Origin: Eucalyptus grandis
Taxonomy: Eukaryota; Streptophyta; Magnoliopsida; Myrtales; Myrtaceae
Assembly (NCBI RefSeq): GCF_016545825.1
Contig: NC_052616.1
Span: 34,152,192 to 34,216,191 of the forward strand
Reading direction: 5' to 3'
Length of the DNA: 64,000 nucleotides
A program made the translations under genes and the position numbers. The notes beneath the pieces were generated by a model, which searched no databases, was not told the origin of the DNA, and was given only the letters and a program-made list of their open reading frames with translations. Shown here piece by piece: positions 54,022 to 64,000 of the stretch (position 1 is its first letter; each line of letters opens with the position of its first letter).

Positions 54022-54847
54022 TGTCACGCCCCGATCCTCGAGCACGCATACATCCTTATCTTTTGGTCAATTTTATAATGCAATATCCCAGGACAATGTA
54101 TTGCCGACCCTTTCATTTATTAAGCACATGCGGAAGTAGTTATAAATCCCTAGACAATAAAACAATGGGATAGAAAAGCAGGGCCATATTTTTCATATTG
54201 AAAATTATAACCAAACTTTTATACAAAACACAAACCAGAATACTTCACAACTTTTTACTCTATCTCTATTCACATCAAAATGGAGATCTCAAAAAGAAGA
54301 TAGAATCTCAATCCATGGGCCGTACTCAAGGCCCTCTGGATTATCTTCTTCTTCCAAAATCCTTCTTCTCAAGTTTCACCTCCGAGTTCTCCTTCTCAGA
54401 CTCCTCCTCATCAGCTCCTTATCGGGGTCCTGAAATGGTTTTTTTTCCCAAACTGGGATGAGACTACGTCTCAGCGAGTTCTACCCCACTAAGCCCGATT
54501 AGTAAACCATTATACTAAAGGCTGCCTAAACACGCAAAGGTCAGAAGACGTACCTTAGCATCAGATCCCACCTGCATGTTAGTACAATTCACAATAGGCA
54601 CCCAAGTAATCATATCACAGATCGAAGCATCGATCAAATCGACCTAGTCGATTATATGCCAACAAGACCACTCACGGTCATTCCCAATCGGGCTCAATCA
54701 ATTCACGACGTCAAATCACAATGATCAATCGGCCAGTCGATTACATGTCGATGGACCATTCTAGGTCAATTCGATTATTCCATCTCAATCATCAATTACG
54801 AACTACGATCCTCATATCACATCTTAAGCAAAGGTGGAAGACACGGT

Positions 54848-55030
54848 CCACCACTCGACAACATTCAATATTCATCGCTTACTGGTCCCACTCGACCACT
54901 TTTAATATTCACCGCTTTACGGTCCCACTCGACCACTTTCGATATTCAATGGCTTTACGGTCCCATTTGACCACTTTCAATATTCAATGGCTTTACGGTC
55001 CCACTCGACCACCTTCAATATTCAATGTCA
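54848..55030. repeat. Five ~38-bp tandem repeats in the solo LTR
   Basis: Unit contains GGTCCCACTCGACCAC then 'caatattcaatggctttac'. Copies differ at a few positions; the first is the most diverged. Confidence 0.8.
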
Positions 55031-55284
55031 TTTTGAATCAGCGAGCCCACGTGCATTCTCCGAGGTAATGCATCAAATTACCGAGCCCACGTGTCCTTTT
55101 AGATGCCAAACTTAATCACCAAGCCACATGCATTCTCAAGGCGACATACTTCGTCACCGGAGCCATGTGCATTCTCGGAGGTGATATATCTAATCATCAA
55201 GCCCAGGAGCATTTCATGATGATTCATCCCATTTCTAAAGTAATTATCCACAATTAAATCAATTCGGTACAATTTAAAACTTAA

Positions 55285-55737
55285 TTAAATAAACGGACTG
55301 CGCCACGGCGATCATCATGAGATTTCAGTCGTCGGCCATCTCAAACTTAATTTCCGAAAAATAAATAAATAATTAATTAATTTCGAAAATTATTATTTAA
55401 TATTAAAAATTCCGTTTAGCTCAAAATAAGGTCCAATTAAATAAACGGACTTCACCGCGGTCATCAGCATAATTTTCGGTCACGGGCCATCCCAGGTTGA
55501 ATTTTCAGGAAATAAATAAATAAATAAATAATTTCGAAAATTAAATAATTAATATTAAAATTCAATTTAGCTCAAAATAAAGTTCGATTAAATAAACAGA
55601 CTTCACCACAGTCATCAGCATAATTTTCCGGTCACAGGCCATCTCCCTTGAATTTTCGGAAAATAAATAATTATTTAATTTAATTCCGAAAATTAATATT
55701 TAAATGCCCAAAAATCTCACTTAGCCCGAATCGCCAA
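55285..55737. repeat. Three ~150-bp tandem repeats in the solo LTR
   Basis: Each copy runs from 'attaaataaacggact' through 'catcatgag' or 'catcagcat', 'tcggccatc'-like sequence, 'aaataaataa', to 'tttagctcaaaata' or, in the last copy, 'cttagcccgaat'. Confidence 0.75.
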
Positions 55738-57004
55738 ATTAAAGCCCGATTAGGGGTCAGAAAATTCCCGAGATGCTTCCAATAAATAGTAGACACCGTC
55801 TACTTGTTAATTGCACAATCAATTTATCTAAATCGCATCACAATTGACTAATAATTGCTAATTAATTCTAATCTAACAATCTTAACATAATTAATTAAAA
55901 CTAAACCAACATTAAGCATAATTAGCCAACTAATCCAGGATTAGTGAGATTACTCACCAAATCGCGCGCAAATCGGATCAATCCGACGGCGGCGACGCGA
56001 GGAACGATTGTTCCCAAAGCACGGCTCGGGTTCGGGGCCGGGAAACGGCCCAAAAGCGGGCCCGAAGATGCTGAAACCCACTCCGTGGGTCTGCTGGACG
56101 GAGCCGATCGGGGCTGCTCCGGCGGCTAGGGCGGCGAGGGGAAGCCGGCGGAGGGCGAGGGGGTCGCGGGGGTGGTCCGGCGGGGCTAGGCGGTGGCCGG
56201 AGGTGGCCGGACGGTGGCTGGTTGGTGCGGAACAGGGGCGAACAGCGGCTGGTTCGCGCGGCCTGGGCGTGCGCGGACGGCGGAACGGCGGCGAGCGCGC
56301 GGGTGCGGCGCGGGCGGCGGTCGCGGCGACGGAGCTGCAGCTTCTGGTCTTCCTCCGCTTCTGGTTCGCTCGAACGGAAGGGGGAAGGAAATGTCGAGGG
56401 AGAGAGATGAGAGAGAGGAGGGGAGATAAACATTGACTGGTCAAAGGGGAAAAAGAAAGAGAGAGAGAGAATGGGCGGTGGGGGCAATTCGCACGAGGGG
56501 GAGGGGAGAGGAGAGAGGAGAGAGAAAGAAAAGAAAGAGAGGGAGAGAGGAAAAAGAGAGAAAAAGAAAAGGGGGGAGAGAGAGAAAAAGAAAAATAAAA
56601 TGCATACTTCCTTTATGCAAATTTTCCTTTCTCTTTCCTTTTCCTTTCTATTTTCTTTTGGTCTTCAATTTTTTTTTTTGATAATTTCTTTCTTGAAATT
56701 TCAGACTACGTCAATAAATTGACGAGCGATGAGATAATTCCTAAAAAAGGATTATGACATGCTTAAAATTCGATTCCCGAAATCGAGTTGATTTCGTGGT
56801 TAAAAATCGATCGGGCGTGATTTTAGTCCAATCCAACAAATTGAGTAGCTTTTAGGGATTTTATTGTAGATACATCCCTTAACGGCTTCACCCAATAGGT
56901 TAGTTAACTCGTGAGTGATCGGCTCGAGAGAAAAGGTATCAGAACACGTCGACGAAATGCCCATTTCACTTTATCGAAACGGGGTCGAATTTCAGGATGT
57001 CACA

Positions 57005-58485
57005 GTCCAACCCAATAATCTTTCTTTAATCAAAAGTCAATTTCTAATTAGCCTATTGAAGTGTGTCTATTTTATCAAAGTGCCGGTCATTTTCTCAAAA
57101 AGTGTGTCATCAACTTGAGATTGTCTTAGATGACCCATATGCACGGTAAGAGTGTGCACCAAATAGCCCTGGCCTGAACCGTCCATGAAAAAATCTGATC
57201 GGCCATCGGAGGAGATTTTTTTTATAAAGCCTGGTCAAATTAAATTGAAATTGAAAAAATATGAGGCCATTTAAGTATTATTAGTGTGGCTGCCATTTAA
57301 GTAATATTATTGGTTGTCTAACCCAATAATATTTCTTTAATCAAAATTCAATTTCTAATTAGCCTATTGAAGTGCGGCTTTTTTTATCAAAGTGCCCGCC
57401 ATTTACTTAACAGTGTGTCATGAACTTGAGTTTGTCTCAGACGACCCGTGTGCATAATAAGTGTGCACCAAGTAGCCCTAGCCCTGAACATCCGTGAAAA
57501 AAAAACCAATCGGCCATCATAGATGAATTTTTTGAATAAAGCTTGGTCAAATTAAATTGAAATTGGAAAAATATGAGGCCATTTAAGTAATATTAGTGCG
57601 GCTGCCATTTAAGTAATATTATTGGGTGTCCAACCCAATAATCTTTCTTTAATCAAAATTCAATTTCCAATTAGCCTATTGAAGTGCAGCTATTTTATCA
57701 AAGTGCCCGCCATTTTCTCAAAAGTGTGTCATGAACTTGAGATTGTCTCAGACGACCCATGTGAATGGTAAGAGTGTGCACCAAATAGCCTTGGCGTCGA
57801 CCGCCCATGAAAAAAATTAATTGGCCACCGAAGGAGAATTTTTTTTTGAATAAAATTGAAATTGAAAAAATATGAGGCCATTTAAGTAATATTAGTGTGG
57901 CTGCCGTTTAAGTAATATTATTGGGTGTCTAACCCAATCTTTCTTTAGTCAAAATTCAATTTCTAATTAGCCTATTGAAGTGCGGCTATCTTATCAAAGT
58001 GCTCGCCATTTTCTCAAAAGTGTGTCATGGACTTGAGTTTATCTCAGACGACCCATGTGCATGGTCAATGTGCACCAAATAGCCCTAGCCTCGACTGTTC
58101 ATGAAAAAAATTGGTCCGCTATCGAAGGTGCATTTTTTGAATAAAGCTTGGTCAAATTAAATTGAAATTGAAAAAATATTAGGCCGTTTAAGTAATATTA
58201 TTGGGTGTCCAATCCAATAATATTTCTTTAATCAAAAGTCAATTTCTTATTAGCTTATTGAAGTGCGGCTATTTTATCAAAGTGCCCGCTAATTTCTCAA
58301 AAGTGTGTCATGAACTTGAGTTTGTCTCAAAAGATCCATGTGCATGGTAAGTGTGCACCAAATAGCCTTGGTCCCAATTGTCCATTGAATAAACTGGTCG
58401 GCCACCGAAGGTGCATTTTTTAAGTAAAGCCCGGTTGAATTGGATAAAAATTGAAAAAATATGAGGCCATATAAGTAATATCAGT
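57005..58485. repeat. Tandem array, ~300-bp unit, about 4.8 copies
   Basis: Units begin (ACCCAAT or ATCCAAT) at 57010, 57321, 57633, 57932 and 58212, giving periods of 311, 312, 299 and 280. Each contains 'caatttctaattagcctattgaagtg', 'tcaaagtgcc', 'gtgtcatgaacttgag' and 'aaaatatgaggccatttaagtaata' or variants. The array begins exactly at the solo LTR's target duplication. A single related stretch without amplification is at 35090-35150. No coding sequence. Confidence 0.9.
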
Positions 58486-59222
58486 GATGATTTACCATAT
58501 GTAATCAATTTAGTCTCAGACTTATGATTCACCAGAAATGACTTTATGACAACGGGGAGCAACGCAACATAATATCCGTAGCCTCAAACTTCCCAGCAGT
58601 ATCACAATTCAAAATAATCAATTCAAGCACTTTTTATAATTTTATTAAATTAATGTTTCGTGTCACCCGAACATAAGATTTCAAGTGGGCATCATGTACG
58701 TGTTGATGTAGTTCCCTTTAATTACCTTACAATTTTAGTTCTTGACGTGGATTTACTAATCGAATTAAACCTTTTGACGTGCTTAATTAAGTCATAATAA
58801 TAGTTTGTCAACTCAAAAGCTTCTCTTCAAACAGTCGGGACACGTTAATTAGAATGGATTTTGGAAGAGAAAAATAAGAAACACGTTAATGCGATCTTCT
58901 AGAATAGGAGATTGATTTAGTAGAGATCGACTGTAAGGGCTAGACTAAGGCTGTAATGATTTTGGTCTTTAACTAGCTACTGGGAGCAAGGGCGATGCCT
59001 TGATTTAATAATAAAGGAGGTTTCTTTCTCTCTCTTTGGAATTTGGTTAATTCGACCTGCACTCTTTTCCTTCGTGTTTCTTTTTTATTTAAAAGGTAAC
59101 GTTGATAGAAATATAGGACGTGACGCTAGGAGCACAAAGCAAAAAACCACATGGAAAATGAAGCTTAGAAGATTATTCAGGCGCCAAAACCGCTTCATCC
59201 GTGCGTGGGCTTGCCTTGCGCG
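58486..59222. other. Intergenic, no gene seen
   Basis: AT-rich flank between the tandem array and the hAT insertion. 59105-59222 belongs to duplicated block B. No recognisable coding family. Confidence 0.45.
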
Positions 59223-59230
59223 GTCGTAGG
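59223..59230. repeat. 8-bp target-site duplication, left
   Basis: GTCGTAGG; the identical eight bases are at 61338-61345. Confidence 0.9.
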
Positions 59231-61337
59231 TAGGGGTGTGCAATTGGATCGGGTTTACCCAGTTCCCGGTCCGGCCCACCCGGAAAATAGGGTCAGGAAC
59301 CGGTTCCAGTTAAAACCGGTCCAGGAACCGGTTCCCAAAACTCAGACTCTGTTTAAACCGGTCTGAGAACCAGTTCCGAGGGATTACCCACCCGGGAATC
59401 GGATCGACCGGACCGGTTTGGGAACCGGTTGGAGAACCGGTTTTACGCCATCCCAAAACACAAAACCCTAATTTTATTCTTACTTTCTATCTTTACCCGT
59501 AGACGCAGAGAACCAGAGACTTCCCTGAGCTCCTCTCCCAAAATCGCGAAGCCGACGCCGCCTCTACCGCTCTCATCGCACCCCTCGCACTCGCACCACC
59601 GCCACCATTCCCCTCCCGAAATCGCGAAGCTGCTGACCCCCGCTAAGCTTGCACCCGAGCGCCGACGCTGCCTCTGTTCGATCTCGCCGTTCCACCTACT
59701 GCTGTTGCCTCACCGACGCCCTTGACTCGCAGATCTCACCGTGCACTGTTTCCCGAGCTCCCCTGCTGCCGATCTATCGCCGCCCCCCCTTCGCGAAGTT
59801 GCCGCTGCCTCGCTGCTCTGCCCGAGCCCTGTTGCCGACATCTGCTAGTTCGCTCACCACCTCTGGGTGCCACCGCCGCTGCGACCAGGACGCCAAAAGC
59901 CGACGTTCTGCCGTGATTCCATCCTCGGCCGGTTCGTCCGAGCCCCCGCACCACCACCTCCCTCACGCTTGGGTCCTCGCTCGCCGACGCTCGACAGATA
60001 TGCTCCAACACCCAACAGATCTACTCCAAGCCTACTCCTGAGTGACGCCCCTACCGCCAACAGCCCAGCTCCACCAAGCTGAGCACTCTGCCGCTTTGCT
60101 AGGCCGAGCACTCCGCCGCCGAGGTCGCCCTCAACTCCCTCTCCTCCCGTGGCCCTTCTCACTCCCTCGCCGCTCGTATCCTGGTGAGCTCCCTCGACCA
60201 CCCCTGCTTCTTTCTTTCTTTCTTTCTTTTCTCATTTTTTTTTTGGTTTGGCGAAAACGCCACAGCTCGAGTTTCTATTTCTCGACTCCATCGCTTTGAT
60301 AAGAGATTTCGAGGGATCGGGGCTTGTGATCGGTGGTCAATGCCGCGCATTTTAGCGGCTCGTTGCCATTGGGTTTCGCTATTGAGAGTAGCTGCGATCA
60401 GCTTATCTTTTGTTCCGTTCGATTGCTCTAGAATCTAGAACATAAAACTGGTATTGATTTGTGGATTCAATTTTCTCTTCGCTCGTGCGTTGCCATTAAT
60501 TTTGCTTTCAGAATTAGGGATATGATGACTCGGAAAAGTTGGTTTTGGGTTCAGTGACTGATGATTGATGTTAGGATTGTTGTTTGGATTGTACAATGCT
60601 AACTTTTGGCTTTCATTTCTGGTGGTTTATGGCTTATTATAGCACATAATAATCTAGGTTTTGTGATGAAATTAGTGAACTTAGGACATAATACCTTTTC
60701 GATACAAAACAGGTTGGATTGTACTATGAAGAAGCATCGGCAGCTCTGAATGTGGCACCTTTGAACCAACATTTTGACAAGGGCTAAATATCCCACGTGC
60801 AGCTGAAGGCAGCTTTGTTCTATGCAAAAGCATGCTATATATATGGTTTAGAACTGCATGAGAAAGGAGATCGCTGAGGAGATTGCAAGGCTGAGTAGTG
60901 GGATTAGTACTTTATCAAAGGCCAAGAAATCTAGAGTCTAGATTGCTGTTGATGACGTTCATTTCCTGTCGATTGCCGCGATTTTAGCTGTGCTGTGTAC
61001 GCTAGCTTCGATTTCCCTGCTAGTTGGTTCAGGCATGCGTAGGTCAAAATAAGAGTTGAAATCCAGTGATGTGCTTATGCTCATCGAGATTGTAAACGCT
61101 TTATTTTACATGAGTATTAAACGCTTTATTTTACATATGAGTTCCGTACATCAATTTTTGCAAAACAGGTTCCAATATAAACAGGGTTGACCCTGTTCAG
61201 GACCGGAAAAATAGGGTAGGTCGGGAACAGGTCCAATGCAAACATGGTCGGGTATGGGATCTAAAAAGAGAACCCGTTATAACGGGGTTGGGAAGGGGTC
61301 AGTCTAGACCCTACCCACCTGGACCCAATCACCCCTA
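59231..61337. mobile_element. Non-autonomous hAT transposon (2107 bp) with captured gene sequence
   Basis: Ends TAGGGGTGTGCAATTGG and CCAATCACCCCTA are inverted repeats, with a perfect 8-bp duplication GTCGTAGG outside: the hallmarks of the hAT superfamily. Subterminal regions are packed with AACCGGTTCC-like motifs on the left (59297-59440) and 'gggtcgggta'-like motifs on the right, probably transposase-binding sites. No transposase frame is present, so it moves only in trans. The interior holds a GC-rich stretch (59500-60180), a good donor (CTGGTGAGC near 60180), and a BRO1-domain exon fragment at 60713-60960: a Pack-type element. Confidence 0.88.
60713..60960 (+). pseudogene. Captured BRO1-domain protein fragment
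   Basis: After an acceptor-like ACAAAACAG (60712) the sequence reads YYEEASAALNVAPLNQHFDK, then a stop where a Trp is expected, then HVQLKAALFYAKACYIYGLE, a one-base shift near 60865, and finally EIAEEIARLSSGISTLSKAK before a stop. This matches the C-terminal exon of plant BRO1/ALIX-like domain proteins (BROX type), which bind ESCRT-III. The intron-like sequence before it shows that genomic DNA, not mRNA, was captured. Two direct copies of 'aaacgctttattttacat' follow at 61086 and 61115, in what may be the captured 3' untranslated region. Confidence 0.75.
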
Positions 61338-61345
61338 GTCGTAGG
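61338..61345. repeat. 8-bp target-site duplication, right
   Basis: GTCGTAGG, identical to 59223-59230. Confidence 0.9.
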
Positions 61346-63696
61346 GTCTTTTTCGATTTCTGGTGGGGTCGCTTGACCCGGTTAGGACCCTTTCCAGACC
61401 GGGCGTTAAAAACTCAGCAAATTAATCATTTGAAAGTGCAACTGAAAGCTCTATTTCGATTTTATTATACATTAATAACTGAAAATCCATATTAAATGCT
61501 TTAATTGGAGATGAAGGCTCTGATTTATGAGAGAGATAGATCAATAACAAAAAAATCGTGAATAAGTCCATAGCCAGTCAAATGCATTCTTGAATAAATG
61601 CATAATAACTTTGAAATTACACTCACTCATGCGGATACCGGAGTGCCAAACTTGGCACAATGCCGAAGGTTAGGATAGTGACACTTAAATGCCAAAATCA
61701 AAGAAAAAATGGATTACTTAAGTGGCCAAAATGCTAACATAGCAATTTTCCGACGAGGCAAGTGCAAAACGATAACATTTTGCATGCTGACATAGTTAGA
61801 CAAGTGCAAAAACGATGTCGTTTTACTAGTGACATGGATAAATAATTAACATAAAAATTAATTAAATTAAATTTAACACTAAATTTATTTTTATTAAAAA
61901 AGAAGAGAGATAAATAATTAATATAAAATTAATTAAATTGAAAGATTTAAGTTTGAATGCTCTTGCATCATTAATTGTCCAAAACAACAACCAAAATGGT
62001 CAAATTGCAAAATATCATTTCTAGTTCACATAGCCTTCAATGTTTGAAATTCTCATAGCATAGACCGAGTTATAACACGAAATTTGCCAAGAAAATTTGT
62101 CATAGAATGAGTAACTAAAATCCCATAATGATATCTAAAATAGGCAACCAAAAGAATCAAATTTATGAAAAGCCCATAAACTGTGAATTATATGCACTAT
62201 ACTTGTAATTTCAATGAGAACATGCATCAAGTGAATTCTTAACCCATATAAAGCTGCTCTTTCATCGCACATATGAGGAATCCACTGATCTAATTCTTGT
62301 ATAGAATTTACAATACCTAGCCTTGAATAAAAAAACACATCTGATTTAGCCAATAATCATTTTTGAATCGAGCAATATAAATAAAACCATAGGCATATGG
62401 AATTAAGAGAGAAACGGTGACCATAACCTATTTATGTAGAATATTTTGATAGACCCATTCGATACAAGTTATTAAAATATTGGTCTTCAATAGTCAGTCA
62501 ACCTCGTTATTATCATAATCGAGATATGCAAAGCCCTATGTAATATGATCACATAATCATAATTGCGATATATAACGTTCTCATATATATATATATATAT
62601 TATGCAATTAATGTCATCCCGCATATTCTAATAGATTATAGTCTAAAATTACCATTTTCCTGTTCGTGTTAGACTATGAGTTTTATAGACAAATATTTTG
62701 ATCTTTTCAAATGTTTTAATAGATTCAGTACTAACTAGAAAGAACTCAAAATTAGACATTTTATAACCAGAAGAAAAAAGGGCTCTCGTGCAGGATTGAA
62801 CAATACTGAAAGCACACTCAAGGAAGAAGTAATTGCCAATTACCTCTTGATCGAGCAGAACATTGAGTTTTTCATGTACTCTTGGAGCCACCACGTGTCC
62901 AATTAAATCATTGAGATTTTCCCACAATTTTATGCTAGGCAAAGTCAAGAATGATCACCACATTAACTAACCCTACAATATTATATATTCAAGTGGTACC
63001 ATAAAGAGGCATAAATCCAATCAATGCATTCTTTGCTAGCAAATCCGTGCGAGTCACATGCAAATTATATACCACTTTTATCATCATTAGGGATCACGCA
63101 TGATATTGTCCGAACTCTAGTGCTCAGACACATCAGTAGCACAACTAGAATTAACTCAAAGTTCATAAAAGCTTAAAAAAGAATAAAACAATAAGCATAT
63201 TAAAAAATATGTTGACAACAAAAATTAGCATTAGAATATGCCCACGTAGGGTTATGCCGTAAATTATCTTAACAATCTAAAAAATTAACGTCGAAGCACA
63301 AAATGAACTTATGAGTGTAGGTGTGATCCTTAGTGAACACATGATCATCTGAGCAAAAACTGATCTAGAAAAGAATTGAGCCTCTTCTCTTAGGCCCCTT
63401 GAGGAAATTATGTGATTGGAAAAGCGGGAAATGGCCCCTTAAAGCTTAATGTTAGATGTTTAACTACATCCTCTTATCACACAATAGAATTCTAATCATC
63501 GCTAGTAATGTTAACACAAGTCTCTATACTAAAAAGGCTATTTGAACATACAATGATCACGAAATGTTTTAATATCTTGGGACAAAATAATTTACTATTT
63601 CTGATACCACACATAAACAAGAGAATATTTTATTATGCTGGAATCAGCACCAATGATGTTATGTCTAGATTTGTGCTTTACATGTAAAATACAAAG

Positions 63697-64000
63697 TGTC
63701 ATGTCCCGAACCTCGAGCACGTGCCCATCCCTCAGCGGTCGATAAAATTTGCGACGTCCCAAGACATGTTGCCGATCCATTCGATTAATGCACATGCGGA
63801 AATGAATTAACTAATCCCCTAACAAAAATAGACCTGAGATAGAAAAGCAGAGGATAACAAATTTCAAATCAAACACATTATTAAAAACCACAATCTGGTT
63901 TACAAATAGAGGTCAACTCTAGGGTCTAAGTACAAGAGGTCTATCTCAAAAAGAACTTCTGAGCCACCCATGCTCTTGACCTTTCCGCCTCCAGTTCCAG
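63697..64000 (-). mobile_element. Second LTR of the solo-LTR family, cut by the window end
   Basis: Starts TGTCATGTCCCGAACC and aligns with the left end of the element at 54022 through 'cctcgagcacg', 'cacatgcgga' and 'gatagaaaagcag'. It interrupts duplicated block B just after 'acatgtaaaatacaaag'. Whether it is solo or part of a full element cannot be seen. Confidence 0.75.

Larger units (their letters stand above)
54022..57004 (-). mobile_element. Solo LTR (2983 bp) of a Ty3/gypsy-like element
   Basis: Bounded by TGTCACGCCCC on the left and GATGTCACA on the right with a perfect 5-bp duplication GTCCA. No internal domain, polypurine tract or primer site is seen, so it is a solo LTR left by recombination. 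It probably reads on the minus strand, starting TGTGACATCC and ending GGGGCGTGACA, as I recall for Tekay/Del-type LTRs. Interior: five ~38-bp repeats (54848-55030), degenerate 'agcccacgtgcattctc' repeats (55035-55230), three ~150-bp repeats (55285-55737), a GC-rich block (55950-56400) and a purine-rich block (56400-56600). The long Arg/Pro/Ala-rich frames in the GC block overlap on both strands and are not credible genes. Confidence 0.8.
59105..63696. repeat. Duplicated block, copy B
   Basis: Counterpart of 15190-18165. It is split by the hAT element (59231-61337) and ends at a second LTR (63697). 61620-61960 and 62140-62940 have no match in copy A and may be further insertions. Short minus-strand frames (62353-62135 and 62948-62649) are not recognised. 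Confidence 0.6.

Noticed and set aside
55944..56487. Overlapping Arg/Pro-rich frames on both strands in the solo LTR
   Set aside because: Same composition effect; no start context, splice structure or family resemblance.
59429..60438. Several overlapping Pro/Arg/Ser-rich frames on both strands in the hAT element
   Set aside because: GC-rich leader-like sequence inside the transposon; frames conflict and none shows a domain.

Overview
The window is plant nuclear DNA. It holds intron-containing genes with canonical GT..AG junctions, TIR-NB-ARC-LRR (TNL) resistance-gene exons, a DYW-type PPR gene, a cinnamyl-alcohol-dehydrogenase-like gene, and several classes of plant transposon. The TNL and repeat style looks like a woody rosid, most likely Myrtaceae (Eucalyptus/Syzygium-like). 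That placement is from memory of the family, not from a search.

Layout. 1-8478: 3' part of a Tat-lineage Ty3/gypsy element on the + strand, with a pol broken by frameshifts, a long 3' untranslated region carrying an array of about 12 hairpin repeats, a polypurine tract and a 2.55-kb 3' LTR. 8479-10568: intron 1 fragment and TIR exon of a truncated TNL (TNL1, - strand). 10.6-14.6 kb: repeated TNL upstream modules and MITE-like elements. 15.2-18.2 kb: a block paralogous to 59.1-63.7 kb, interrupted by a LINE-like retro-insert that carries an antisense beta-1,3-glucanase fragment. 18.2-28.1 kb: no convincing gene. 28133-29679: a five-exon CAD/mannitol-dehydrogenase-like gene (- strand) with one nonsense codon. 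30.7-35.1 kb: more TNL upstream modules. 35.1-41.6 kb: no convincing gene. 41601-43500: DYW-type PPR pseudogene (- strand). 44061-52432: five-exon TNL (TNL2, - strand) with open NB-ARC, LRR and post-LRR exons but a frameshifted TIR exon. 54022-57004: a ~3-kb solo LTR with a perfect 5-bp target duplication, inserted at the edge of a ~300-bp tandem array (57005-58485). 59231-61337: non-autonomous hAT transposon with an 8-bp target duplication and a captured BRO1-domain gene fragment. 63697-64000: start of a second LTR of the solo-LTR family.

How it fits together. This looks like the decayed flank of a TNL cluster. TNL exon 1, intron 1 and upstream sequence occur in two full copies and several partial ones, and mobile elements have entered the copies independently. 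Every protein gene recognised here carries at least one visible lesion, so the window may hold no intact conventional gene. The least conventional signal is the hairpin array at 5095-5691: its arms change in compensating pairs from copy to copy, which suggests selection on folded RNA or DNA in the retroelement's 3' untranslated region.
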